Below are positions 25,428-36,850 of a stretch of 64,000 bases of DNA, piece by piece (position 1 is the stretch's first letter; every line of letters starts with the position of its first letter). The translations under genes were made by a program, and so were the position numbers. The stretch covers positions 41,001 to 105,000 of the forward strand of contig JACVTC010000091.1 in assembly GCA_016946835.1 (NCBI GenBank), read 5' to 3'. The notes under the pieces are model-generated. The model was not told the origin of the DNA, did no database searches, and worked only from the letters and a program-made list of their open reading frames with translations. The stretch comes from Neocallimastix lanati (nom. inval.). Taxonomy: Eukaryota; Neocallimastigomycota; Neocallimastigomycetes; Neocallimastigales; Neocallimastigaceae.

Positions 25428-25735
25428 GGGTGTGGGGCATTTCGCCAGGTTGCATTTCACCAATTTTTAAAAGCATGTGGCGTATTAAAAAAATGTGGCA
25501 TTTCGCCAAATTGAAAATTATTAAATAAATAAATAAATCAAAAAATAAAATTAAATATTATTAATATCGAATAAAAACAATTTTGAAAAAAAGTTATTTT
25601 GAATTAATATTTATTTATTTATTTATTTATTTATTTATATCAATACTCAACTTGTCGAAATACAACCTCTCGAAATGCAACATTTTAATAATAAGACACT
25701 TGGCGAAATGCAATCTGGGGAAATGCAACTCTCCC
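25428..25735. mobile_element. 308-bp non-autonomous inverted-repeat element (MITE-like) with 9-bp TSD
   Basis: The two ends are inverted repeats built from repeated TTGCATTTCGCCAA-type boxes. The left arm starts GGGTGTGGGGCATTTCGCCA with further boxes at 25449-25463 and 25490-25510. The right arm, read inward on the minus strand, starts GGGAGAGTTGCATTTCCCCA with boxes at 25700-25713 and 25664-25684. The interior is TAAA/TTTA repeats. Flanks carry the direct repeat ATAAATAAT (25419-25427 and 25736-25744). Removing the element plus one direct repeat rejoins the Copia reading frame. A 9-bp (or 8-bp) duplication is typical of Mutator- or hAT-type transposases, but the family is inferred. No transposase is present. 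Confidence 0.85.
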
Positions 25736-25744
25736 ATAAATAAT
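25736..25744 (+). repeat. Right target-site duplication ATAAATAAT
   Basis: The right-hand copy of the 9-bp direct repeat. The reading phase (ATA AAT AAT) is the same in both copies relative to the Copia frame. Confidence 0.75.
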
Positions 25745-26993
25745 ATTGATCTAAAATTATGTCATGCTGGATTAGGTCATTATCAAAATCTTCAAAAATT
25801 TTTTGAAAACAATAACATTAAGAAAGAAAAGAATGATAATATAAATTGTGAAGATTACAAAATTAGTAAACTCAAGAAGAAACCATTCAACAAAACAACC
25901 AACAAGAGTACTATTACAAATCGAACATACTGATATTGATGGACCACATAAGCTTGTATCATCATTTAGTGGATACAAATATTATATAACATTTATCGAT
26001 TACTACAATAGAAAATGCTAGGTTTATTTACTTAAACATAAATCTGAGGAGGTATAAAATTTTACAGAGTTTCATGAACTTATGAAAAATATTTACAATT
26101 AAAATATAAAAGAAGTAATATTTGATATTGGCTTAGAATATAATAACTCTAATTTTATAAATTATTTTAAAAATAATGGAATTACATTTAATCATCAACA
26201 CTAAGTAATCCCCAACAAAATCGTAACGCTAAAAGAATCGATCGAACATTAGATAACTGCTCGAAAACATTACTCAGTGCTACTAAATTATCTCCAATTT
26301 TTTGGGATGAAGCTATTATATGTGCATGTTCATTATACAATTTAAATCATCATCAGGGAATAAAATTTTAAATTTTCTGAACAAAAAAATTTTTTATTAG
26401 AAAATTGATATATCTAAACTTAAAGTTTTTGAATTCAAAGTATTTTTTTCTTAATCGATACAAACAAGGAAATTTTGAAAATGATACAAACTCAGATATT
26501 TTCATAGGATATTCATCAGACTCTCCTTGTTATTGTGTCCTCGACGTTACTTCAAAATCAATAATTATTGTTTGTGATACGTACTTCAATGAAAGTACAC
26601 TAGACTCACTTGGCACATCTTTTTTTCATTCCTCAAATCCTTCAGATAAATAAATTAAGGAAGAATAGTACTTACAACATTAATTTAGTCCATCCATTTA
26701 TAATAATGAATTTGAAATGAATGAAAACAAACAAAATAAAATTAATCTTGAAGACAATATAGATTTAATATATGAATACAATAATGAAAACACGTTAGAT
26801 AATAATTCATAAAACAAAAAAATTAATGAAGATAAAATTAATGAAAATAAAATTAATAAAGATCATATTAATGAAGATTATATTAATGATGATCAAAAAT
26901 TAGCTGAAAACCAAGAGGAAATACTCAAAAATACAAATATTAAAGTAAGTATAAAAATTGCATTAAATGAAAGCCATGCCAAAAGACTACATG

Positions 26994-27027
<34 letters not shown>

Positions 27028-28999
27028 AAATAATGATATTATTAACAAAAATAACAGTAATAATATAAAGCGTATAAAAATCACAAATTTTATTAATATA
27101 AATTGTAATAAAAATTTTTTACAAATTTCCAATTTAAGAATTAAAAATTTCAAACCTTAATAATTATAAAATTTTATCATAATCAAATTTTAATAATGAT
27201 TATGTAAATTGTAAACTAAACCACAATCTTAATTGAAAATAAAATTGTAGGCAATCATAAATATCTTCTTAATAGAAAGGAATGAAAAATTAAATTTGGA
27301 AAATAATAAAATACCTGAAAATATTAAAATTAAACACTATAATTCTAAAAATGAATCTGAGAACAATTTTAGTGATATGGAAACTTTAGAAAAAAGAAAA
27401 ATAAGGAGAACCAAAGAAAAGGTTATTAAGTGTAATATTAAAAGGAATAATAAAATTTCGGATAAGCAAGTAAACAAAAATGATAAAATTAATACCGAAA
27501 AAACAAAAAATTATCGAAAAAGAAAAAGAAAAAAATATCAATCGAATGAAGAAAGAAAAATGAAGGATAGAATACCTACATTAAATAAATCAATTTTTTT
27601 TTTGAGAGGAAAACAGATTCAGATGAAAATGAAAGTCGCAAGAGAAAAAGAATTAATAATATTAATATGTTAATCCCAAAGAATTATAAAGAAGTTATAA
27701 ATTCAGAAAATGCTGACAAATGGAAAAACGCAATTAACAAAGAATTACAAAATTTATATGGAAATAATGTTATGAAAATTGTGGAAAACAAAAATATTCC
27801 AAATGGCATTAAACCACTCGATGTTAAATGGGTTTTTACTATTAAAGATAATGGTATATATAAAGCAAGATTGGTTGTCAGAAGTTTTCGACAAATTAAA
27901 GGAGTTGATTTACACCTGTGCCTATTCTCTTACAATAGAAATGGATAGTTTTATAGATTAGCAATTGCTATTGTATCAATATATAAATGGGATTTAAGAC
28001 AATTCGATATTTAAAGCTACATATTTGAATGCCAATCTAGATGAGAATATTTATGTTCAAATTCCACTCGGTGATAAAAACTTCAATTGCAGAAAATCTG
28101 GACTATTACAAAAGACTCTCTATGGACTCAAATAAGCACGAAGACAATGGTTTTACGAAATCTCTGGTTTTCTTAAGAAATTTGGATTAATTCAATATAA
28201 TACAGATAATTGTTTATATGGTAAATATAAAAATAATAAATTATGCTTATTACTAATCCTCTATGTTGATGATATTTTAATTGCAGAAAGGAAAAATGAA
28301 ATGACCAAAATTGTTACAAAGATAAAACATAAATTCAAAATTTCCATAAATAAAACAGCAAACAAAGTCATTGGAATTAATAAAATTAAATAAAATAAAG
28401 GCTAAAAAATATCTTATTAAAAAAAATATTAACTAACTATAATATAAACAATACTAAAATAACTAGAACAACATGTACTAATGTAATATTAGAAGAGAGA
28501 GAAAACTCTTGAAAAATTAACAAAATTGATTATAAAAGATTGATTGGATCTCGATTTCTATTATACGTATCAACAAAAACAAGACCAGATATAGCATTAG
28601 CATTAAATCAAACCTCAATATTTTCTGAGAATCCAACATAGGCTGATTTGAATGTAGGTATTCAAAAATTAAAATACCTTAAAAGTACAAAGGACTATTC
28701 AATTTATTATAACAGAAAGAAAATTTTAAGAGCTTAATGTGATGCAGATTTCGCTGGTGATGAGATTAAAAGAAGATTCACTTCAGGATATATTTTTGTA
28801 TTAGGAAATAGTCCAATATCATGGAAATCAATTACACAAAAAAAAAAAAAATATAGCCATATTAACCAGAGAAGCCGAATACTCAAGCTTAATAGAATGT
28901 ATAAAACAAGCGAAATAAAATATTCAACAAAAAAATTAGAATTATTATTAGAATAGATTATAAATCATATAAAGATATAGCTAAAAATGAAAACCAAAA

Positions 29000-29378
29000 G
29001 GGATGATGCGAGTTGCTTTTCCCCAAGTTGCATTTCTCCTTTATATTTCGCCAAGTGGTATGTTATTATAAATAAATGAATAAATAAATAAATAATAATT
29101 CAAAATATGTTTTTTGAGAAACTTATTTATAATATTTATTCAATAATCAATATTATTTTAATATTATTTTTACAAGTAACATTCATTGATTATAATTATA
29201 ATAATATTTAATTAAAGATATATTTTAATATTTTGTAAAATAATTATATAATTATTATTAATTATAATATTTAATTATATATAAATACATCAATATTAAG
29301 AATATTTAATTCTATTCATTTATTCATTTAATAATTTTCTATTTAGCGAAATTCGACTTTGCGAAAAATACCACTCCC
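29000..29378. mobile_element. Second, diverged element of the same inverted-repeat family (379 bp)
   Basis: The left end at 29000 reads GGGATGATGCGAGTTGCTTT, followed by CCCCAAGTTGCATTTC and a degenerate ATATTTCGCCAAGTG box. The right end, on the minus strand from 29378, reads GGGAGTGGTATTTTTCGCAA, then a CGAATTTCGCTAAA box. The interior is AATA-type repeats and AT sequence. It abuts the Copia RNase H remnant and probably interrupted it. A clean target-site duplication is not visible, so the exact ends are approximate. Confidence 0.7.
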
Positions 29379-29462
29379 TCAATAATTATCACTTATGTAT
29401 AAATTATTTTAAAAAAGAAATAAAAAATATTAAATCATAGTATTATATTTTGTATTGTTTTA

Positions 29463-29594
29463 ATGAAAAAAGCATACATTATTATTATATATTATCCAGA
29501 TAAAGATAAAGAATATTTTGAAATTTTAAAAGAAACACATCAAGAAAATCTAAAATATGTTAAAACTGATGAAAAGTTATATAAAGAAGGTTAA
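29463..29594 (+). other. Short open frame of 43 codons, possible gene fragment
   Basis: An ATG at 29463 opens a frame with mixed composition (YYPDKDKEYFEILKETHQEN and ending KLYKEG) in otherwise non-coding AT sequence. It is not recognised. It could be an exon or a relic of a larger gene or element, since an AAAGAAG/GTTAAC splice-like site sits at its end. No partner exon was found. Confidence 0.25.
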
Positions 29595-29959
29595 CTACTA
29601 CATATTACAATGTCATGAAAAACTATAACAATGTAATAATAACTATAAAGAAATTTAGATTAAATTGATAAGAAATAGAAAAAAAAAAAAAAAAAAAAAA
29701 GATAACATTCTAATAAAATCAAATGATAGTTTGTTAGTATCAATGATTATTATATACGTCAGTAGTATAGCAATAAATACTATCAATAAGACATTTATAT
29801 ACATATTTTTTATATATAACTAAATATATATATATATATATAATTTAAAATATAAATTGTATATAATATTTAATTTTATATATTTTAATCTTTAGTAATT
29901 AACCAATAATATTAGTTGCTTTTTAATATATTTTAATATAAAGTCGTTGGTCATTGAAA

Positions 29960-29994
<35 letters not shown>

Positions 29995-30170
29995 AATAAA
30001 AATAAAAAATAAAAAAATAATTATATAAATAGAGATATGTTAAAAATAATTTAATAAGTGATTCATAATTAAATTTTTGAATTTTTCTATAATTAATAAA
30101 ACTAAATCCAATTTTTTTAATATAATCATGTCATTTATACTGTAAATTGAAAATTTTTGATATAATAATA

Positions 30171-30206
<36 letters not shown>

Positions 30207-32372
30207 TAATTATAGTTATTATCACCATTAATACTTCAATGCAAATCTTTTAATTATTTTATTATTCATACTAATATGTAAATTTTTTTTAATTTTTTTA
30301 ATTATTTTAATACATTTTAATAAATAGTAATGATGATAAAAATAATTAAAAGTATGAATATTAATATTATTAAAATATTATATATTTATCTAAAATATAT
30401 ATAAATATCATATTATCATTAATATTATTGTGCAAATCACTTAATTATTCAACTACTTTTATTAAATTTTTATACATAATAAGAATTATTAAAATAATTA
30501 TGATGCTAATTTATTTTTTTATCCATATTTTACTATAATAATAATAATAAATAAATATTTTTTTTTTATTTATTTAATTATTTGTTTTTTAATTTTTTAT
30601 ATATTACTTATGATATGCTTCATATTTACATGAAAATATATATATTTAATTATATAATAAAAATAAAAATATACAAAAATAAAAAATAAAAAATAAAACC
30701 TAAGTAGTATTTTTAGTGGATGTAAAGTACACTACTTTCTTCTTATTCGTATAAAATTTTATCATATCAATTATTCCATTTACATTTTTTTTTTTAATTA
30801 AAAATAAAATAAAATATTTGGAGTTAAATAAATTTGATTAAAAAAGTTATAATTGAATAACTTTTTTTTTTCCAAAAGTATAAATGTTATATTGAATGGT
30901 GATTATAATTTTTATTATATTATTATTTTAGTAATTTAGTCAATATTATTTTATTAAAATGATAAAAATTATAATTATTAAAATTCTATTATTATTATCA
31001 TTAAAATAGATAATTATCCATTAAATTAAATTATAATAACTAAAAAACTAAATTAAAAAAAAATTAAACTTTTTTAATAGATTTAATAATAATAATAATA
31101 ATAATATAAAATTGAATTAATATTGTAAATAAAGTTTATATTAAAAGGAATAATTAATAAATATATATAAAAAAAAATAATATGAATAATAATGAAATAA
31201 TTCGGTTAAATAATGATAAATATAAATGTAACTATTATCAAGATATTATGAGCAATGACTAAAAAAAAAAATTTTTTTTGAAGATCAGTAATAATTACTA
31301 ATCTTTTACAGTTCTTAATCATTAAAGTTATTTTTTAAACTTTTTTACAAATAAATTATCCAATATTTAATTCATATTGTAATATGAAATAGCTTTAAAA
31401 AAAAAAAATTCTGTTTTTTAACTATGACTTTATTAATTTTTCTTATTTTATTAATTTTTTAATTCTTTTTTTTTTTTTTTTTTTGAATAAAAGAAAATTT
31501 TGGAAATTATTATAAAATATAAAATATATATTGTAATGTAATTGTAATTAACAGTCATCTATTCTTTTAAATAGTTTTATAGTTAAAAAAAATAAATAAA
31601 TAAAAGATTTTTATTAAATGTTAAGGATTTATTAATAAATTATTTTTTAATTACAGAGGTTACTATTATAAAACCTCTTAATATATTTTTTAAAAAAAAT
31701 TTTTTTTTATTTAAATAAGCTTAATTAATTTAAATAATTTTTTTCTATTAATTAAAAAATATATATATATTAATTGCAGGAGTTTTTAATGGCTATCTAT
31801 TTATTAAATATATATAGATAAAATTTCTTTTTTATATTTATTAAAGTTTTTTTTTATTATTGATTATTTATTATTTAATTTTATATTTATATATTTAAAT
31901 ATTTATATATAATTTAAAGTTAACATAAAAACAATATCTAAAACTAATAATTAAAAAAAAAAAAAAAGATGGACTAATCTAATCATGTAGTTCTAAACCC
32001 TGAAAAAATAAAAAAAAATTTTTTTATTCCCAATATTTAAAAAATATTCATTAATCTTTTTTTAAATATAATGGGTAATGACTATAATAAATTATAATTA
32101 ATAATAAAATTAACATAATAAAAAATTAATTTTTTTTTATTTGTTAATTTCTTATAAATTGATGTAACACTATAAAAAAAAAAAAAAAAATACAAGGAGG
32201 ACAAATATTTTAATTAATAATAATAATAATGAAAATAGAAATAGTAATAATAAAAAATCATATAAATAAACTAATTTTCTTTAGTATAATAAAATTTTAA
32301 AAAAAAAAAAAAAAAATAAAAAAAAAAAATTGGTGAATTATAATATAAAGCATATATATATAATATTTAATA
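29595..32372. other. Gene-free AT-rich region
   Basis: Contains (AAT)n at 29961-29990, poly-A runs (29680-29700, 30177-30202) and plain AT-rich sequence up to the pectate lyase start. No coding frame, RNA gene or element was recognised. Confidence 0.6.
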
Positions 32373-33852
32373 ATGAAATCTTTATATATATTAATATCGA
32401 TAATTAATATTACTAAAATATTTGCTGAAACTTGCAGTAATTCAGCATTTTTTCAATGTGGAGGGTAAATTTAATTATTAATACTATTTAAATAAGATAT
32501 ATAACAACTTTTCATTTATTACAAAAAAAATTAAAGAATTTAGAACAATAAAAGAATATATTGAATATATATATACAATAAAAAAATTATTCAAAAACAT
32601 TAAAAATAAAAAAAAAAAAATAAAAAATAAAAAAAAAACATAAAGCAATAAATATGTATTTATAATGATAATGAATTATAATAGTCAATAACAATTTATA
32701 TATGTATATATTTTATATATTATATATTATATATTATATTTTATGTTTCATTATTTTTTTTTTTTTAGTGATAATTGGAAAGGTCAGAGCTGCTGTAAAT
32801 CAGGATATTCATGCAAAAAATATAATCAATGGTATTCTATGTGTATGCCTGAAACAAATGAATCTACAACAACAATTAAAAAGACAACTACAACAACAAA
32901 ACCTTCCTCAACACCTACAAATAAAGAGGTTTCAAAAGAAGAAGAACCTGTAAACAGTAAATTGCCATCTGCCCCTGTTGGTTATGCTTCTATGAATGGA
33001 GGTACCACAGGTGGTAAAGGTGGTCAAACAATTATTGTTTCAAATCAAAGTGAATTACAATCTGCCTTAAAAGTTTCCGGTACAAAAATTATTAAGGTGA
33101 AAGGAATAATACAACTTTCTTCAGATATTAGTATTAATAAAACATCTAATTTATCTTTAATTGGTATGGATAACAATTCTGGTTTTACAGGAGGTGGTTT
33201 CTTCATAAAAAGTACGAATAATCTTATTATTCAAAATCTTAAATTTAGTTATTGTTTAGGTTCAAGTAAGGATTGTCTTGGTATTAGAAGATCAAGTAAT
33301 ATTTGGGTAGATCACTGTGAATTCTACAGTGATCTTAACCATGGTAAGGATTACTATGATGGTCTTGTTGATTTTACCTATGCCAGTGATTATATTACTG
33401 TGTCATGGTGTTATCTTCATGATCATTCTAAGGTCTCTTTGGTTGGTCACAGTGACAATAATGGTAGTGAAGATAGAGGAAAATTACATGTTACCTACCA
33501 TCACAATTACTTTAGAAATGTTATATCTCGAATTCCATCTATTCGTTTTGGAACCGGACATATTTTTAATAATGTTTATGAAGATATAGATTATACCTGC
33601 ATTAATTCTCGTATGGGAGCGCAAGTATTAGTTGAAGGAAATGTATTCCGTAAAGCTTCTCATCCAATTGTTACCAACTATGAATCTGTTGAAGATGGAT
33701 ATGTCGTTGAACGTAACAATAATTTCGGTAACACTGGTAATTCTAATTCTATTACTAGAATCGGTAGTTTTAATACAGCTCCATATAAATATACCATGGA
33801 TTCAATTAATAGCGTTTATAATAATGTTATCAATAATGTAGGTCCACAATAA
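32373..33852 (+). CDS. Secreted pectate lyase, family PL1, with N-terminal CBM1 (391 aa, 2 exons)
   Basis: Exons 32373-32464 and 32769-33852 (1176 nt). The signal peptide is MKSLYILISIINITKIFA. A fungal CBM1 (residues ~20-60) is split by the intron: FFQCGG, then DNWKGQSCCKSGYSCKKYNQ and WYSMCMPE, with the CBM1 Cys pattern and aromatic residues. A Thr/Lys/Ser/Pro linker (~61-95) follows. The catalytic parallel beta-helix then shows IWVDHCEFYSD, DGLVDFTYASDYITVSWCYL, DHSKVSLVGHSD, HVTYHHNYFRNVISRIPSIR and the catalytic-Arg region RIPSIRFGTGHIFNNVYED. PL1 enzymes cleave de-esterified polygalacturonate by Ca2+-dependent beta-elimination outside the cell. It sits alone, flanked by repeats. Its third codon positions and Gly/Trp/Cys content are visibly less AT-driven than the neighbourhood, mainly because of the protein sequence. 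Whether it was laterally acquired cannot be judged here. Confidence 0.95.
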
Positions 33853-34644
33853 ACAACAACAAAATAATAAAAGAATGATAATAATAATCTAATAAATGAT
33901 TTACATGTTTTATTTTATCAAAAAAAAAATAATAATAATAAAAAATAAAAAAAAAAAAAAATTGTATAATTTATGTAATATGATTTGTAGACTTGATTTC
34001 TTAAAAAAAAATTTATAATAATAATATTTATTTTTGAATTAACCTAATAAAACTTTAATAATTTAAAGTTTTAATGTAATTATTAAATATTAAAAAAAAT
34101 AACAATAAGAATAAATATAAAAATAGAAATAGAAATAAAAATTGAAATAAAAATAAAAATTGAAATAAAAATAAAAAAAAAAATAAAAAATAAAAAAAAA
34201 AATTAAAAAAAAAAAAAAGTTTCAATTAATAGTTATAAAATATTAATATAACATAATAATAAAATTACTTATTTGGGTAAAATTTAAAAATTAAATAAAA
34301 TTATAAATATAAATAATATAAAAATATATATATAATATCTAATTAAATGAATTATATAAATAGTGTAATAATAAATATTAATAATAAATAAAAATAAACC
34401 AAATAAATAATTAATAAATTTTATAAAAAAAAATAGATTTATTAAATAAATAAATGTAAATAAATAGACATAAATAAATATATAAACAATTGTAAATAAA
34501 TAAACAAACAAAAATAAATAAATAAATAAATATAAATAAGTAAATATATAATAAATTTATAATAAATATAAATTTTAATTTAAAGAAAAGTTAAATTTAT
34601 ATTTAAAAAGTTTAAAAAAAAAAGGAAAAAGAAAGATCCTTTTT
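33853..34644. other. 3' flank of the pectate lyase, low complexity
   Basis: Poly-A and AAATA/ATAAAT-rich sequence (34090-34215, 34440-34545). No gene or element was recognised. A possible transcript end lies somewhere after 33900, but the AATAAA-like signals are too frequent to choose one. Confidence 0.6.
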
Positions 34645-35011
34645 AAGGGAATTCCTAGTTTATGGGTACATATCATGTGTCCATGTAAATATATTCTATT
34701 AAAGTAATGTAGATATATTTTACTAAATTACAATCTTTCTGGCTTAATGCAGTTGCCATGGGAGCTAGTACATATCTCATTAGCCAAAGTAATACTTGCC
34801 TCGCTTCACTGGAAAGGCACTCCGAAAAGAAGCATACTAGATAATTCTCAGCGATAATATCCATGTCAGAACACCAATGCTGAATACTCAGTAAGGCCAT
34901 CCAGCAGAGACAATATTCGCTTATACGAAAGCATACGGAAGTGTTGTGATGACTACTTCAATATTTCCACGCCCCTGAAGGGGGGCTGAAAATAAGGTCG
35001 GTAAACACCGG

Positions 35012-35062
<51 letters not shown>
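34645..35062 (+). repeat. Interspersed repeat copy A ending in a 46-nt poly-A tail
   Basis: A GC-richer block starts near TATGGGTACATATCATGTGT and ends CGGTAAACACCGGAAAGT, followed by A46 (35017-35062). Two possible hairpins lie near the end (CCCCTGAAGGGG; CCGGTGTTTACCG on the opposite strand). A second, diverged copy lies at 35776-36850 (copy B). A poly-A end suggests a retroposed (SINE/LINE-like) or processed sequence. On the minus strand both copies retain short related open frames (a MALL...DMxIIAxNF pattern). The family is not identified. Confidence 0.6.
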
Positions 35063-35066
<4 letters not shown>

Positions 35067-35775
35067 TTTTATTAAATTTTAAATTAAATAAAATATATTA
35101 TTATATAATTATAGAAAATAGAAATATTTTCAATTTTTTGTTGGTCTTTAAATACATATTTGAATTAGAAATAATCTTTATTACATCTTTATAAAAATAT
35201 TCGTTTAAACATTTCGTAACCAGTATTTATTCATAATTTTTGCGATTTTTTTTTACATTTATACCAGCATTAGTAGCTTTTTATAAATTTTTTTTTTTTT
35301 TTATTATTATTATTAATTTTAGATGACAACTTTTTAAATATATTTTCATAGGACTTTAGAATTCAATTTGACAGATTCTATAAAACTTTTAATTTTTTTA
35401 ATAACAAAATAATTAATTTTTTTAATAACAAAATAATTAATTTTTTTAAATAATCTTTTTTTTATGCTTTTAAGTATATTTAAGAATATTCTTGTTTATA
35501 TTTTTAAAAATATATGAAGTTTTTTTTTTTGATATTTTTAAGAGTATTTAAAGAATTTTTAATTTTTAGATGTTTTTTTTTTATAGATTTTAATAATATT
35601 TTATTTTTTTATTTAAATATATATTATGAAAAAATTTTTTTATTTCTTTTAAATATATAATTTAGGTTTTTAACGGAATATGGTGGTTAGGGTTTCAGAT
35701 ATGTATGTCCCCCATATATATATATATTATTAGAGGGTTTCATTAGAACTATATATTTTAAGAGAAACTTACTAG
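35063..35775. other. AT-rich spacer between repeat copies
   Basis: T-rich low-complexity sequence, with a locally repeated TTTTTTAATAACAAAATAATTAA unit (35396-35450). No gene was recognised. Confidence 0.55.
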
Positions 35776-35944
35776 CATTTGGGTACATGATTTCATGTGT
35801 CCATGTAGATATATTCTACTAAATTGCAATCTTTCTGATATTTATGTATTTACCAGGGATATGTACGAATGATCGAAACATACTGCTGTTTGATGAATAT
35901 TTTATATATATATATTTTTTAAAATTTTATTTTATGATTTTTTA

Positions 35945-35969
35945 TTGTTATTATTATTATTATTATTAC

Positions 35970-36008
<39 letters not shown>

Positions 36009-36022
36009 TATTATTATTATTA

Positions 36023-36060
<38 letters not shown>
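35945..36060. repeat. (TTA)n microsatellite
   Basis: An almost pure trinucleotide run lies inside the sequence that splits repeat copy B. Apparent Tyr/Ile-homopolymer frames across it are artefacts. Confidence 0.9.
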
Positions 36061-36062
<2 letters not shown>

Positions 36063-36389
36063 TTTATCTAATAAATAATAAAAATAAATAAAATAATAAT
36101 ATTTATATGTAATTATTGTTGTTTAATAATAATGTTATTATTATTAATATATTATTTATATATCGTTGAATATTTATATATATGTTTTATTAATTAAATT
36201 TTTTGCATTCGAAAATTTTAGTATTATTTTTTTAATAAATTATAAAGAAAAAAAAATTACTAAATTAGTGGGTTACTACGTTTTTTTACAATTGTATTTT
36301 ATTTTGATAGAAATTATCATATGATTTGCTTTTAATAATTTTTTAACATGTACTTAAATTTATTAGATTATAATTGAAATAAAGAATCT

Positions 36390-36685
36390 AGTGCGTTTTG
36401 CAATCGTGCATTTCTCAATAGTGCATTTCGCTATATGGCGTATTTTCGTATGTTGCTCTTTTTTTTTTTTTTAATAATTAAATAAATAATAATTAAATAA
36501 ATAATAAATATTCTTTTTTTTATATAAAAAAAATATTTTTTTATAATTCTATTTTAATAGAATATATTATTATTTCTTTTGAAATAGTTATTTAATAATA
36601 TTTAATTGAAAAATATATTATAGAATATCTTAAAAATGTATGGTTTTATTTTAAAATATTATAAGCCACATTGCGAAATGAACGA
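36390..36685. mobile_element. Probable third member of the TTGCATTTCGCCAA inverted-repeat family
   Basis: The left arm (36390-36456) has GTGCGTTTTGCAATCGTGCA, TTTCTCAATAGTGCATTTCG and CTATATGGCGTATTTTCG boxes. The right arm (36661-36685) is ATAAGCCACATTGCGAAATG in inverted orientation. It lies within repeat copy B, and copy-A homology resumes right after it. The ends are uncertain. A further right-arm-like box (GCCACATTTTCTGAAATACA) occurs at 36998-37020. Confidence 0.5.
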
Positions 36686-36850
36686 TCACCGAAATTACGA
36701 ATAGTACTAGAAAAATTCTTAGCAATTATATGCATGTCAGCTGAAACATTCAGTAAGGCCATCCCATCTAGTAGGGACAATTTTACCTTTATAAAAAGGA
36801 ATTGTGTGACTACCTCAATATTCCTACTGCTCCTGAGGGCGGTATACATC

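Larger units (their letters stand above)
25350..28999 (+). pseudogene. Decayed Copia (Ty1-type) pol, interrupted
   Basis: Homology to Copia pol is clear in order across changing frames. It starts with the GAG-pre-integrase block LCHAGLGHYQNL (25758 on) with Cys..Cys-type CEDYKISKLKK. The integrase core follows (HTDIDGPHKLVSSFSGYKY, then a late block FWDEAIICACSLYN), then FIGYSSDSPCYCVLDV. An Asn/Glu/Lys low-complexity linker (26660-27640) leads to RT (KWKNAINKELQNLYG, VKWVFTIKDNGIYKARLVV, WDLRQFDI, NANLDENIYVQIPLGD, the catalytic YVDDILIAE at ~28262-28290). RNase H comes last (SGYIFVLGNSPISWKS). At least ten stops and several frameshifts make it non-functional. Gag is not identifiable and I see no LTR pair. 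A 308-bp inverted-repeat element splits it at 25427/25736, and another element starts at 29000. Confidence 0.9.
35776..36850 (+). repeat. Interspersed repeat copy B, interrupted by ~800 bp
   Basis: 35776-35875 matches the 5' part of copy A (TTTGGGTACAT, CATGTGTCCATGTAGATATA, CTACTAAATTGCAATCTTTC). 36686-36850 matches its 3' part (TACTAGA, ATGCATGTCAGC, CAGTAAGGCCATCC, ACCTCAATATTCCTACTGC). The intervening sequence contains a (TTA)n array and inverted-repeat-family arms, so copy B appears to have been split by insertion and expansion. It lacks the long poly-A tail (only A9 near 36857). Confidence 0.6.

Noticed and set aside
25428-25735. Possible CRISPR-like array from the repeated GCATTTCGCCA boxes
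   Set aside because: Boxes are inverted between the two ends, irregularly spaced, and the context is eukaryotic with a target-site duplication.
25583-25933. Single frame running from the inverted-repeat element into Copia pol
   Set aside because: The first half reads through the transposable element; only the part after 25736 is Copia homology.
25428-29378. The two GGG-ended elements as LTRs of the Copia element
   Set aside because: Each has its own inverted arms, they are not direct repeats of each other, LTRs should start TG and end CA, and the left one sits inside the pol frame.
35844-36071. Open frame rich in Tyr then Ile
   Set aside because: Direct translation of a (TTA)n microsatellite inside a broken repeat; no coding character.
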